Counted from the first letter of the stretch, positions 24,752 through 32,426 are shown. The stretch: DNA of 37,323 nt from Gemmatimonadota bacterium (GCA_947471365.1 CANIWQ010000014.1:1-37323); one strand, 5' to 3'. The notes: a model not told the origin generated them from the sequence alone. A program made the numbers and translations.

Positions 24752-25891
24752 TCAGGGTACGATGATCAAGCCGTATTCACCACCGAATTCATCCTTCATC
24801 TTCGCCAAGTTCCCCGGCGAGCGCCACGCCCCGCCGTCGAATCGAACCGCCACGCGATGCCGTCCTGAGGGGAGCCGCACCTCGAGCTCCCAACCGTTGG
24901 CCGTGCGGTGAAGCGGCGCCGGCTCCCAGCCACTGAAGTCGCCGGCAATATCCACCGACACCCCATCGGGCACGGTCACCGCCACAAAGAGGAGCGCGCC
25001 ATCGGGTTGCGGAACGAGGCGCGCGTACGATTTGACCCCCGGCACATCGGACTCGCTGCGCGAGGGCCGCCACGTGAGACGCACGGTGGCCGATGCGATC
25101 GTCGCGTCAGGCGTCCCGCGGACGGGATCCGCCAGCACGCGCCCGCCCGTCAGCGCCAGCGCCACGCGGTCTGAGACAGCCCAACTGGCGCCCCAGAGCA
25201 CCGCCTGCTGAGCGGCGTTCGTGGCGCGCCGTCCCACACGCCACGTCTTTTGCACATCCGCCGTGAACGGACCGTTCACCCAGCGGAGCGACGCCATGAC
25301 GTCGTCCACGTCGTAGCTGTACGCATCGCGATTGAGAAATATTCCAGAGGCTTCGAACAGCGGCCAATCGTCGGTGCGAAGCCGGCTACTCGACACGGAG
25401 GCCGTAAAGCCTCCGCCCTGTATCCACGCACCGCCCTCGACGGCCGTGCCGTGACTCGAGTCGAGATCACGGAGTGTCTGCCCATCGGCTAGGCTCAGCC
25501 ATGCGCCACCAGGGCCCCAGAGCACGCGCGGCCGCACTACGCCGTACACGTTGCCGCCGCGCCCCACATCTGACACGCCAAACATATTGAGCCCAGCGCC
25601 GCCCTCGATCACAAACCACGAGCCGGGATCTGGGCGCCACGCCGCGCCGCCCGCAATCTGGGCCGCCGACGAACGATCACCGGTGTTGGTGAGTGCGCCC
25701 GATACGAGAAAGGCGTAGCGCGGATCGGAGGAACGCCACGTGGCATTCACCACCGCGGCCTGACGCTCGTCGCGCGCGCGTTGCTGCACGCGCGCCACCC
25801 CGACGCCGACCTCGACTTCCTGCGGTGATTGGGCCTCGGCGGCGCGAACAGCCGCCAGCAAGAAAGCCCACGCAATGAAGCGTGGACTCAT
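24752..25891 (-). CDS. outer-membrane-barrel-like protein with C-terminal CBM48 glycogen-binding domain
   Basis: 379 residues with a signal peptide ending AEAQ near residue 21. Residues 25-285 are strings of alternating hydrophobic/polar beta strands with Gly and aromatic residues (AFLVSGALTNTG, SWFVIEGGAGLNMFGVSDVG, FTASVSSSRLRTDDW), like a small outer-membrane barrel. The last 85 residues are a CBM48/AMPK-type domain: VSVDIAGDFSGWEPAPL, GWELEVRLPSGRHRVAVRFDGGAW and FGGEYGLIIV. CBM48 domains bind alpha-glucans such as glycogen. It lies 15 bases after the secreted orphan gene and 7 before the aminotransferase. A second CBM48 is encoded at 26542-27138 in the same unit. CBM48 is secure; the barrel is inferred from pattern only. 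Confidence 0.82.
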   Translation of the reverse strand: MSPRFIAWAFLLAAVRAAEAQSPQEVEVGVGVARVQQRARDERQAAVVNATWRSSDPRYAFLVSGALTNTGDRSSAAQIAGGAAWRPDPGSWFVIEGGAGLNMFGVSDVGRGGNVYGVVRPRVLWGPGGAWLSLADGQTLRDLDSSHGTAVEGGAWIQGGGFTASVSSSRLRTDDWPLFEASGIFLNRDAYSYDVDDVMASLRWVNGPFTADVQKTWRVGRRATNAAQQAVLWGASWAVSDRVALALTGGRVLADPVRGTPDATIASATVRLTWRPSRSESDVPGVKSYARLVPQPDGALLFVAVTVPDGVSVDIAGDFSGWEPAPLHRTANGWELEVRLPSGRHRVAVRFDGGAWRSPGNLAKMKDEFGGEYGLIIVP

Positions 25892-25906
25892 GCCATGCGT
25901 GTGGCC

Positions 25907-26545
25907 TTACCGAGGGCGAACATTGACGTTCGACACAGTTGGCGGCGGCGGCAAGAGTGAAAGGACTCCTCGGCCGCGCAAGTCGAGCGCTACATCGGGC
26001 TTCAGCCCGGCAGCCACATCGCCCTGCACGTCCCGACCTAGTGCCGTAAGTTGCACACCGGTCGCGCCCCGCGCCATCAGGTCGAGCATCATCGCGGCGG
26101 CCTTTTTGGCGGGAACGCCACGGGCCACCAACTCAGTGATCACACCGAGTTCCATCGCGATCGAGCGGTTGGGCGCCCGATCCCGCATCTGCTTGATAGT
26201 TTTTTCCGAGACGCCCATCGAAATCGCGTCTGCGCCGGCAGCGAGTTCATCCACCGTCGCCGAGGGACCGAGCAGGTCGTACGCCGTCTTCATGCGCTTT
26301 TCGAGCGCGGCCATCGCCGAGCGGATGCTCTTTAGGGTTGCCTTTTTGGCCACGCCCTCGAGCGCCTTGGACACAAAGGGCTCCGCCGGCAGACGCATCG
26401 ACGAGGCGCTGACCAACTGGGCATTCACCACGTCGCGCGTGGCGTTATCGCGAATGAGCGCGAGACGCGCGTCCTGTGCGCCCGCAACGCCCGCCGCAGC
26501 TACCAGCAGCGCGGCAATCGTCAGCAAGGAAGTGCGTGTGGTCAT
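25907..26545 (-). CDS. secreted helical protein of unknown function
   Basis: 212 residues. Signal peptide MTTRTSLLTIAALLVAAAGVAGAQ, then a mainly alpha-helical Ala/Met/Lys-rich body (EGVAKKATLKSIRSAMAALEKRMKTAYDLLG, GVPAKKAAAMMLDLMARGATG) and a Pro-rich end. The start ATG at 26545 overlaps the previous stop as ATGA, the same coupling seen between the two genes before it, so it is clearly translated with the sigma/anti-sigma pair. The frame is open upstream to 26740 but that part is not supported. No known family recognised; no cysteines or catalytic motif. Its place suggests a periplasmic accessory to the sensing system (inference). Confidence 0.82.
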   Translation of the reverse strand: MTTRTSLLTIAALLVAAAGVAGAQDARLALIRDNATRDVVNAQLVSASSMRLPAEPFVSKALEGVAKKATLKSIRSAMAALEKRMKTAYDLLGPSATVDELAAGADAISMGVSEKTIKQMRDRAPNRSIAMELGVITELVARGVPAKKAAAMMLDLMARGATGVQLTALGRDVQGDVAAGLKPDVALDLRGRGVLSLLPPPPTVSNVNVRPR

Positions 26546-27138
26546 GGCGTCGGCACCATTAGCACGGAGGCGTCGCCCCCGTAATCGTTGTCGCGCGCCC
26601 GAGGGGAGCGCGGGTCGGCGACCAGCGTCGTGCCGTCGACCAGGAACGCGTATACATGGCGGCCGGGCTTTGCGAACACCGTCGCCGCCCACGGACCGTC
26701 CACTCCCACACGCGTCATGGGGGTAGCCGCGGGATCCCAACTATTGAAATCACCGACGACGGTCACCGAGCGCGCGTTCTTTGCGTCGTAGACCATCGGC
26801 ACCGGCACGCCGCGCGAGGCGGCGCCGGCATCGGCGGCCGGCGTCAGCACCGGGTGCTCCGACGTCTGCGTGCCCAGTGTTTCCGCGGCGCCCGTCAACG
26901 CAGCGCGCGTCACAAACCCGACGACCAGCGCGGCCGCCATCAGCAACCCCGTCGAGGCCAGCGAGAGCGATGGCCGACGGAACCAGCCCAAGACCGCGCG
27001 CGCACGCGCCGGCCGCATGGACCGGTGCACCGCTGCCGCAGCTGTGATTTCGAGCACGGCCATTGGATTCACCATCGGCAATGCCGACAGTGAACGCGCC
27101 GCTCTGTCAATCACCTCGTCCCGCTCGTCCGTGATCAT
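26542..27138 (-). CDS. single-pass membrane protein with periplasmic CBM48 domain, putative anti-sigma factor
   Basis: 198 residues. About 57 cytoplasmic residues of helical character (DERDEVIDRAARSLSALP, AVLEITAAAAVHRSM), one transmembrane helix (about 60-80, LASTGLLMAAALVVGFVTRAAL), a short linker, then a canonical CBM48/AMPK glycogen-binding domain (SVTVVGDFNSWDPAATPMTRV, GPWAATVFAKPGRHVYAFLVDG, DNDYGGDASVLMV). The gene starts inside the sigma factor stop (ATGA at 27138), the usual place for an anti-sigma factor. It lacks the HxxxCxxC zinc motif of classical ZAS anti-sigma factors. CBM-bearing anti-sigma factors are known in the clostridial RsgI group, where the outer domain senses polysaccharide; I infer a similar role here. 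The domain call is firm, the anti-sigma role an inference. Confidence 0.85.
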   Translation of the reverse strand: MITDERDEVIDRAARSLSALPMVNPMAVLEITAAAAVHRSMRPARARAVLGWFRRPSLSLASTGLLMAAALVVGFVTRAALTGAAETLGTQTSEHPVLTPAADAGAASRGVPVPMVYDAKNARSVTVVGDFNSWDPAATPMTRVGVDGPWAATVFAKPGRHVYAFLVDGTTLVADPRSPRARDNDYGGDASVLMVPTP

Positions 27139-27755
27139 TTCTCCACCTTGGTCAGCCGGGCGCGCAGCGTATCACACGCGCGCTTCACCCGCATTCGTAA
27201 TGCCGAGAGACCGACTCCGGTCACTGCGGCGATATCTTCGTATGACAAATCCTCGACGTGACGCAGCAGGAACGCTTCCTTCTGCTCCACCGGGAGCGTT
27301 TCCAAAATCACCCGCACTTCTTCAGCCCAGTCCGCACCGAACTCTTCTTCCTCCGGCGCTGCCGCAGCCGACACGGGCAGATCGCCGTACTCAATCAATG
27401 ACTGATGCCGCCGCGAACGAGCGTGAATCGTGCGGCACCGATTGGCCAAAATGCGAAAAAGCCAAGGATCGAACCGGGCGTCTTCCCGAAACCGCGGGAA
27501 ACTGTCGAACACCCGCACGAACGCATCCTGCACGGCCTCTTCGGCGTCCTGATCACTCCCCAACATGTTGCGCGCAAACCGGAGACACCGCGGATAGTAG
27601 TACTCCACGATCTCGATGAAGGCCTTCTCATCGCCGGCTCTGGCCCGCAGGGGAACGGCTGGATCGATCTCGTTCACGCTGTGCCTGGTCTGGAATGCAT
27701 TCCGGACGTTACCCAGCCGTCGAACAAGGCGCCACCCGAAGCCCCCCCGCGCCAT
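27135..27755 (-). CDS. ECF-type RNA polymerase sigma factor
   Basis: About 206 residues. Region 2 is AFIEIVEYYYPRCLRFARNMLGSDQDAEEAVQDAFVRVFDSF followed by PWLFRILANRCR; region 4 is LPVEQKEAFLLRHVEDLSYEDIAAVTGVGLSALRMRVKRACDTL, with the helix-turn-helix. The short acidic linker AAAAPEEEEFGADWAEEV joins them, and no region 3 is present, as in ECF factors. Starts: ATG 27755 is used; GTG 27677 (NEIDPAVPLRARAGDEKAF) would give a more typical ECF N terminus and has AGG upstream; GTG 27764 is also open. The stop overlaps the next ATG by four bases, indicating translational coupling with its putative anti-sigma factor. It heads a six-gene unit and diverges from the aldehyde dehydrogenase gene. Confidence 0.95.
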   Translation of the reverse strand: MARGGFGWRLVRRLGNVRNAFQTRHSVNEIDPAVPLRARAGDEKAFIEIVEYYYPRCLRFARNMLGSDQDAEEAVQDAFVRVFDSFPRFREDARFDPWLFRILANRCRTIHARSRRHQSLIEYGDLPVSAAAAPEEEEFGADWAEEVRVILETLPVEQKEAFLLRHVEDLSYEDIAAVTGVGLSALRMRVKRACDTLRARLTKVEK

Positions 27756-27881
27756 ACGCCCCACACTTCATTATCTATTACCCCGTGGGCTAGGGCGGCG
27801 TCACTAACGCCCCATCCGCTCGCCTTTGGGGCGCTATTGCGGCACTTTTCTGATATTCCTTTGGCCGAGCGAGCGACGCAG

Positions 27882-29501
27882 ATGACCTCCACCTTGCCCC
27901 CGACGCTAAGCACCAGTGAGACCACGGCTTCCCCCCCTTCGTTAGGGGGGCGGCCGGTTGAATCCCGCGACCCTGCCACCGGCGAGCTCTGGCAGTCCTT
28001 CCCCACCACCTCGGCGGCTGACGTCGAGGCCGCGGTCACCCGGGCCAGACAGGCCCAGCCGGGCTGGGCGGCCACCCCCTTGGGTGACCGGATTCGGATG
28101 CTGCGGCGCTTTCACGACGTGCTCTACCGCCGCCGCCACGAGGTGGCTGACATCATTACCCGCGAAAACGGAAAACCGCTCGCCGAGGCACTGAGCACCG
28201 AAATCACCATCGCGATGGACTTCGCGAATTTCTACGCAGCCGAGGCCCCACGGTTCCTCCGCGGCAAGTGGCGCACCGGCGCGACCATGGGGATGATGCG
28301 GAAGCGGGTCAAGATTTTACACGACCCCTACGGCGTGGTAGGGATCATCTCGCCGTGGAACTATCCGTTTATGCTGGCGACGGTCGAAATTTTCCCCGCG
28401 CTCGTCACGGGCAACACCGTGCTCCTCAAGCCGAGCGAGTTCACCCCGTCGTGCGGCGCGATGATCGGCTCGCTCTTCGCCGAGGCCGGCGTGCCGGCCG
28501 ACGTGCTGACGGTGCTACAGGGTGACGGCTCCACTGGCGCCGCACTGTCTGGCGCGCCGGTGGACAAGATTTTCTTTACCGGAAGTGTGGCGACTGGCCG
28601 CAAAGTGGCATCCGCCTGCGGCAGCCGACTGGTGCCCTGCTCGCTCGAACTCGGCGGCAGCGACGCCGCGATCGTGCTGGCCGACGCCAATGTGCCGCAC
28701 GCCGCGCGCGGCATTCTCTGGGGCCGCTTTAGCAACGCCGGCCAAACGTGCGTGGCGCCAAAGCGTGTGTTTGCACACGCCGACGTGTACGACGAACTGG
28801 TATCGGAGATGTCGCGAATTGTTGGCGCGCTGCGGGTGGGGGCCGGATCGTCGGTGGACAGCGACGTCGTGGCGGTCATTCGCCCGTCATCGGTCACGAC
28901 GCTCACCGAGCAGCGCGACGATGCCATCGCGCGCGGTGGTCGCGTTGCCGCGAGTGCCGCAGCACCGGTGGGATCCACGGGCAGCTACTTCGCCCCCACG
29001 GTCCTCGTTGACGTGCCGGCCGACGCCAAGGTGCTGACCGAAGAAACGTTTGGCCCGCTCCTCCCCGTGGTCAAGGTGCGCGACGACGACGAAGCGGTGG
29101 CGCGAGCCAATGCGAGCACCTTTGGATTATCCGCCAGCGTATGGAGCCGGAACACCGCGCATGCCGCCGCCGTGGCCGCGCGCATCCAAACCGGCAGCGT
29201 GACGCTCAACGACGCGATTGTTTCGCCCGGTATGGTAGAAGTCCCGCACGGCGGCGTGAAGTCCAGTGGCATCGGCCGCACGCACGGCATAGCGGGGCTG
29301 GAAGAGTGCGTACGCCCGAAGGCCGTGATAGCCGATCAATTCACCGGCTGGCGACAGGCGTGGTGGTTTGGCTACTCGCGTGAGCATGCAGACGGGCTCG
29401 ACGCCTTCGTGCGCCTCGCCCACAGCAAGAGCGTCCTCGAACGCCTCGCCGCTATCCCCGCTGTCGTCCGGCTGTTGTTTTCGCCGCGACGCCCCCTGTA
29501 A
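27882..29501 (+). CDS. aldehyde dehydrogenase family protein
   Basis: 539 residues, NAD(P)-dependent oxidation of an aldehyde to its acid in the cytoplasm. Motifs in order: SPWNYPFMLATVEIFPALVTGNTVLLKPSEFTP (cofactor), FTGSVATGRKVA, LELGGSDAAIV with general-base Glu256, NAGQTCVAPKRVF with catalytic Cys290, and the EETFGPLLPVV stretch. The segment VEVPHGGVKSSGIGRTHG near the end is a normal ALDH feature. A C-terminal tail of about 50 residues (after VIADQF) is longer than typical. The frame is open far upstream, but similarity and a sensible start begin at ATG 27882. The next gene, YggT-type, starts 14 bases after the stop. The natural aldehyde cannot be told from sequence. Confidence 0.94.
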   Translation: MTSTLPPTLSTSETTASPPSLGGRPVESRDPATGELWQSFPTTSAADVEAAVTRARQAQPGWAATPLGDRIRMLRRFHDVLYRRRHEVADIITRENGKPLAEALSTEITIAMDFANFYAAEAPRFLRGKWRTGATMGMMRKRVKILHDPYGVVGIISPWNYPFMLATVEIFPALVTGNTVLLKPSEFTPSCGAMIGSLFAEAGVPADVLTVLQGDGSTGAALSGAPVDKIFFTGSVATGRKVASACGSRLVPCSLELGGSDAAIVLADANVPHAARGILWGRFSNAGQTCVAPKRVFAHADVYDELVSEMSRIVGALRVGAGSSVDSDVVAVIRPSSVTTLTEQRDDAIARGGRVAASAAAPVGSTGSYFAPTVLVDVPADAKVLTEETFGPLLPVVKVRDDDEAVARANASTFGLSASVWSRNTAHAAAVAARIQTGSVTLNDAIVSPGMVEVPHGGVKSSGIGRTHGIAGLEECVRPKAVIADQFTGWRQAWWFGYSREHADGLDAFVRLAHSKSVLERLAAIPAVVRLLFSPRRPL

Positions 29502-29515
29502 CAGGAGAACGCATC

Positions 29516-30106
29516 GTGTCCGGCGTTGTGCAAACTCTCGACCTCTCGCTCGGATATATTCGCGGCGGATTTTTTGTGGTGGCACTCGTGCTCGCCGGTG
29601 TGAGCGCGCTCGACTGGCTCGTGCGTGCGCGCAAGGTAAATCAGTTCAGCGCGCTCGCACGGTTCATGCGCGGCACAGTGGATCCACTCATCGCGCCCAT
29701 TGAGGCGCGCGTGGTGCGCGCGGGCGGCGTGCCGCAGGCCGCGCCGTGGTGGGCGCTGGTGTTCGTGATCTTGGCCGGCATCGTGCTGATTTCATTGCTC
29801 GAGTTCGTACGCAACCAGGTCGCCTTTCTGCTGTTCTCCATCGACAGCGGACCGCGTGGCATCTACCGCGTGTTGGTGGCCTGGTCGTTTGCGATTCTGC
29901 AACTCGCGCTCATTGTGCGCGTCATTCTCTCGTGGGTGCGCGTGCGCCCCGGGCACTGGATCGTGCGCTGGAGCTACAACCTGAGCGAACCGCTCCTGCG
30001 TCCGTTGCGCCGCCTCATTCCGCCACTCGGCATGATGGACATCACGCCGATCATTGGCTATCTGCTGCTGAACCTGCTGCAGAGTTTCTTCCTCAGACTG
30101 TGGTAG
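29516..30106 (+). CDS. yggT: YggT family membrane protein
   Basis: 196 residues with two YGGT-type halves. Each half has helix-loop-helix pairs; the second half contains LIVRVILSWVRVRP, then NLSEPLLRPLRRLIPPLGMMDITPIIGYLLLNLL, the typical family signature with PxxRxIPPxGxxDxxP. The family sits in the inner membrane and has been linked to osmotic shock tolerance; no biochemical activity is established. Start is GTG 29516 with AGGAGA seven bases upstream. It lies 14 bases after the aldehyde dehydrogenase and 13 before the DUF167 gene. YggT and DUF167 genes are commonly neighbours in bacteria, which supports both calls. Confidence 0.93.
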   Translation: MSGVVQTLDLSLGYIRGGFFVVALVLAGVSALDWLVRARKVNQFSALARFMRGTVDPLIAPIEARVVRAGGVPQAAPWWALVFVILAGIVLISLLEFVRNQVAFLLFSIDSGPRGIYRVLVAWSFAILQLALIVRVILSWVRVRPGHWIVRWSYNLSEPLLRPLRRLIPPLGMMDITPIIGYLLLNLLQSFFLRLW

Positions 30107-30119
30107 CGCGGGCACGGCC

Positions 30120-30401
30120 ATGCTGACCGTGACGCCGCGCGGGGACGCCGTGCGCTTTGCCGTGCGCGTGCAACCCAAGGCGAGCCGAGTGGGCGTGGAT
30201 GGGTTGCACGGCGACGCGCTGAAAGTGCGCGTCCATGCGCCACCCGTGGACGGCGCCGCCAACGCGGCCGTGATCGAAGTAATTGCCGACGCGCTGGGCG
30301 TGCCGAAGCGCGCAGTCCGCATTGTGAGTGGCGACAGCTCCCGATCGAAAGTGGTGGAGGTGGACGGCGTGAGCGTGGCGCAGGTGCGGGCACTGGAGTA
30401 A
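30120..30401 (+). CDS. yggU: DUF167 family protein (YggU-like)
   Basis: 93 residues, the usual size. The signature VQPKASRVGVDGLHGDALKVRVHAPPVDGAANAAVIEVIADAL and the later IVSGDSSRSKVVEV match the DUF167/YggU fold. Biological function is unknown. ATG 30120 follows the YggT stop by 13 bases, so the genes are probably co-transcribed. A long hairpin begins 24 bases after the stop. Confidence 0.95.
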   Translation: MLTVTPRGDAVRFAVRVQPKASRVGVDGLHGDALKVRVHAPPVDGAANAAVIEVIADALGVPKRAVRIVSGDSSRSKVVEVDGVSVAQVRALE

Positions 30402-30425
30402 ACCCGCGCACTGTGCGGCAGCATA

Positions 30426-30465
30426 AACCAAGGGGGCAACGGCATCTGCCGTTGCCCCCTTGGTT
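30426..30465. terminator. bidirectional terminator hairpin between convergent genes
   Basis: Near-perfect inverted repeat: AACCAAGGGGGCAACGGCA and its complement with only two bases between them; the real loop is probably ATCT with an 18-bp stem. It lies between the DUF167 gene and the minus-strand miniprotein gene. Confidence 0.85.
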
Positions 30466-30526
30466 CAGCTCTGCTCCGCTCAACAACGTGCTGCGTACTG
30501 CGTACCGCGTGCTGCCTCCTACCCTG

Positions 30527-30712
30527 CTACGCCTTGCCCACGCGCCGCATGTACAGCCAGGCGGCACCCAACGAGACGCTGGTGCTGATCACCATGACGG
30601 CAATGGAGTCCCTGATTCGCGGATTTCCACTGAGCGACATCAGCCCGTACACGGCGAGAAAATTCCAGACCGCCGAAAACACATACTCCGCTACCTTCGC
30701 CAACTTGGGCAT
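30527..30712 (-). CDS. 61-residue two-helix membrane miniprotein
   Basis: Starts MPKLAKVAEYVF and has two hydrophobic helices (about 10-25 and 37-55) with a short polar turn (SGNPRIRDS) and a basic end (MRRVGKA). The ATG at 30712 has an excellent Shine-Dalgarno (GGAGG, seven bases upstream); the frame is open further upstream but this start is clearly preferred. It begins 17 bases after the lipoprotein stop. No family recognised. Confidence 0.75.
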   Translation of the reverse strand: MPKLAKVAEYVFSAVWNFLAVYGLMSLSGNPRIRDSIAVMVISTSVSLGAAWLYMRRVGKA

Positions 30713-30729
30713 CGCACGTCCTCCGAGAA

Positions 30730-31662
30730 TTAGATCGCAAAAAACTGAAACAGACTGGTCCCGACCGCCACCAGCGCAGCGACCGCCCCTTTCAACTGCC
30801 ACGGAATCGGCAGGCCGCGCATTGCCCGCAACGCAGCCGCGGCGCCACTGACGTCAGCGCCCACAAAATGGGCAAACCGGTTCCAGTCACTGCGCGGATC
30901 GGCCATCACATTCATCGCGAGTGCATCGCCACCCACCGAGCCCCAGTAGCCGGAACTCCCCGCCGCCACCGACGCGGCGGCATACACGAGCTCGGCGCTC
31001 TCGAGTGGTCCGGCGGAATTCACGGCGCGATCGATGGCGCCATCAATGTCACCCGGCGATCCCGCGCCGGTGATTTCACCTGCCATCCGTTCCACGATGT
31101 TGATGGCCGCGTCTTCATCGTCGAACGTCGCCGTGCTGAACGGCGCGACCGTCGTCGCCACCTTCTCGGCGCGTTCAATGGTCGCTACACCAGCGAACAG
31201 CGCCATCGGCTGCGCGATCGCGCGGCACTGCGCCGTGCGCGGCGCAATGTCGCTCGCCATCAGGAACGCGCGCTCCTGCGACGATTCAAAGCCGCCGTGC
31301 TGCGCCGTGGCAGCCAGATGGCCCTTGATCACCGCCAGCACCCAGTTGCAATCACGGCGCATCGCCTGCGCGGCAACCGGATCGGACGCTTTGACCGCCG
31401 CGTACTTCTGTAGCGCGAGATTCAACAACCGGTTGTGCTCTTGCCCAACCCACCGCGACCGCGCGGGAATGCGGCGCCACACCGTGGGATCTGCGTTGGC
31501 CACCACGTCGGCACTGCGCGGACCAATGATCGACGAGAGATCAGGCATCGGCGCGGGACCCACCGGACTCGCCGGTGAACGCGTATCGCTGCACGCCACA
31601 ACAGTCGCGGCGGTCAACACGGCGACAACGACTCCGGCAATGGCAAAGCGTTTCGTATTCAT
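30730..31662 (-). CDS. uncharacterised lipoprotein
   Basis: 310 residues. The N terminus MNTKRFAIAGVVVAVLTAATVVACSDT has a lipobox-like VVAC, so the protein is probably lipid-anchored. The mature part holds WVGQEHNRLLNLALQKYAAVKA and several helical Ala-rich segments; residues 60-150 contain two cysteines. The last 20 residues are hydrophobic (GAVAALVAVGTSLFQFFAI). I do not recognise the family. The ATG 31662 has GGGAGA about 10 bases upstream. It sits in a minus-strand row between a CPBP protease and the 61-residue membrane protein, with short gaps (53 and 17 bases). Confidence 0.78.
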   Translation of the reverse strand: MNTKRFAIAGVVVAVLTAATVVACSDTRSPASPVGPAPMPDLSSIIGPRSADVVANADPTVWRRIPARSRWVGQEHNRLLNLALQKYAAVKASDPVAAQAMRRDCNWVLAVIKGHLAATAQHGGFESSQERAFLMASDIAPRTAQCRAIAQPMALFAGVATIERAEKVATTVAPFSTATFDDEDAAINIVERMAGEITGAGSPGDIDGAIDRAVNSAGPLESAELVYAAASVAAGSSGYWGSVGGDALAMNVMADPRSDWNRFAHFVGADVSGAAAALRAMRGLPIPWQLKGAVAALVAVGTSLFQFFAI

Positions 31663-31692
31663 AGCAATGGTTCTCCCTTGCAGCTGGATGGA

Positions 31693-31709
31693 GGCCGCCC
31701 GTGGCGGCC
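31693..31709 (-). terminator. short hairpin after the CPBP protease gene
   Basis: 7-bp stem GGCCGCC/GGCGGCC with loop of three bases, seven bases after the CPBP stop and before the lipoprotein start. No T-run; could be a weak terminator or a processing element that separates expression of the two genes. Confidence 0.35.
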
Positions 31710-31715
31710 CCTCTG

Positions 31716-32426
31716 CTACCAGCAGTGGGCGACGGCAGCGTCGTACATCGCGTGCGCGAGCATCGGGGCGAGCAACGAACGATCGCCGAGTGCCAACGAA
31801 CCGAAGACGAGCCCCGCCGCGAACCGCGCGGCAATGAGCGACCACCCGAGAGCGGGCCTGGTAATGCCCCCGTGCGCGAGAGCGAATGTCAGCGACACAA
31901 CCACCAACGTCACGCCCGCGCGCACGCGGACGCTCCCGACCAGCTCCGCGACCGCCGCATTGACGGTCTCCATGAGCAGTCCCCGGAATGCGAGCTCCTC
32001 GGTCAGGGCCGGCAGGAGCGCGGTGAGCGCCAGCCATTGGGCACGCGCGCCGTCGAACACGGGCGCCGCCGAACTGGTGCGGGCGGACAGCAGAACGACG
32101 AGGGGGACGCCGGCGAGGACGAAGCGCGCAGCACCCCGCATCCACGCGCGGGAGCTGGCCATGTGCACCGGCCGGCCCACCCTGCTGCGCACGCCCCATG
32201 TGGCGGTCTGCACCACCGCAACGAATGCAGCGGCGCACAGCAGTTGCTCCGTCGCGGAGTTCGCAGGATGAAGCTGCGGTGCGAGCGATCGAATGATGTA
32301 CGGAGCCACTCCCACCAGCGGCACCGCCAGCGCGCCACCAATCAGAACCGGCGCCCGCACACCGAACCTCTCTCGCACCTCCCGCTGCACGTGCCACTCC
32401 CCACGACCACCGGCACGCTCGCACAT
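31716..32426 (-). CDS. CPBP family intramembrane metalloprotease (CAAX-protease-like)
   Basis: 236 residues with several hydrophobic segments. The family motifs are complete: EELAFRGLL (Glu143, Glu144, Arg148), FALAHGG (His185) and APMLAHAMYDAAV (His225, Asp229). CPBP proteases cleave membrane or prenylated substrates; bacterial members are often linked to bacteriocin maturation or self-protection. The start ATG at 32426 has a strong GGGGGAGG at the right distance. It precedes a lipoprotein and a miniprotein in the same direction. Whether either is a substrate is unknown. Family call is secure. Confidence 0.92.
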   Translation of the reverse strand: MCERAGGRGEWHVQREVRERFGVRAPVLIGGALAVPLVGVAPYIIRSLAPQLHPANSATEQLLCAAAFVAVVQTATWGVRSRVGRPVHMASSRAWMRGAARFVLAGVPLVVLLSARTSSAAPVFDGARAQWLALTALLPALTEELAFRGLLMETVNAAVAELVGSVRVRAGVTLVVVSLTFALAHGGITRPALGWSLIAARFAAGLVFGSLALGDRSLLAPMLAHAMYDAAVAHCW

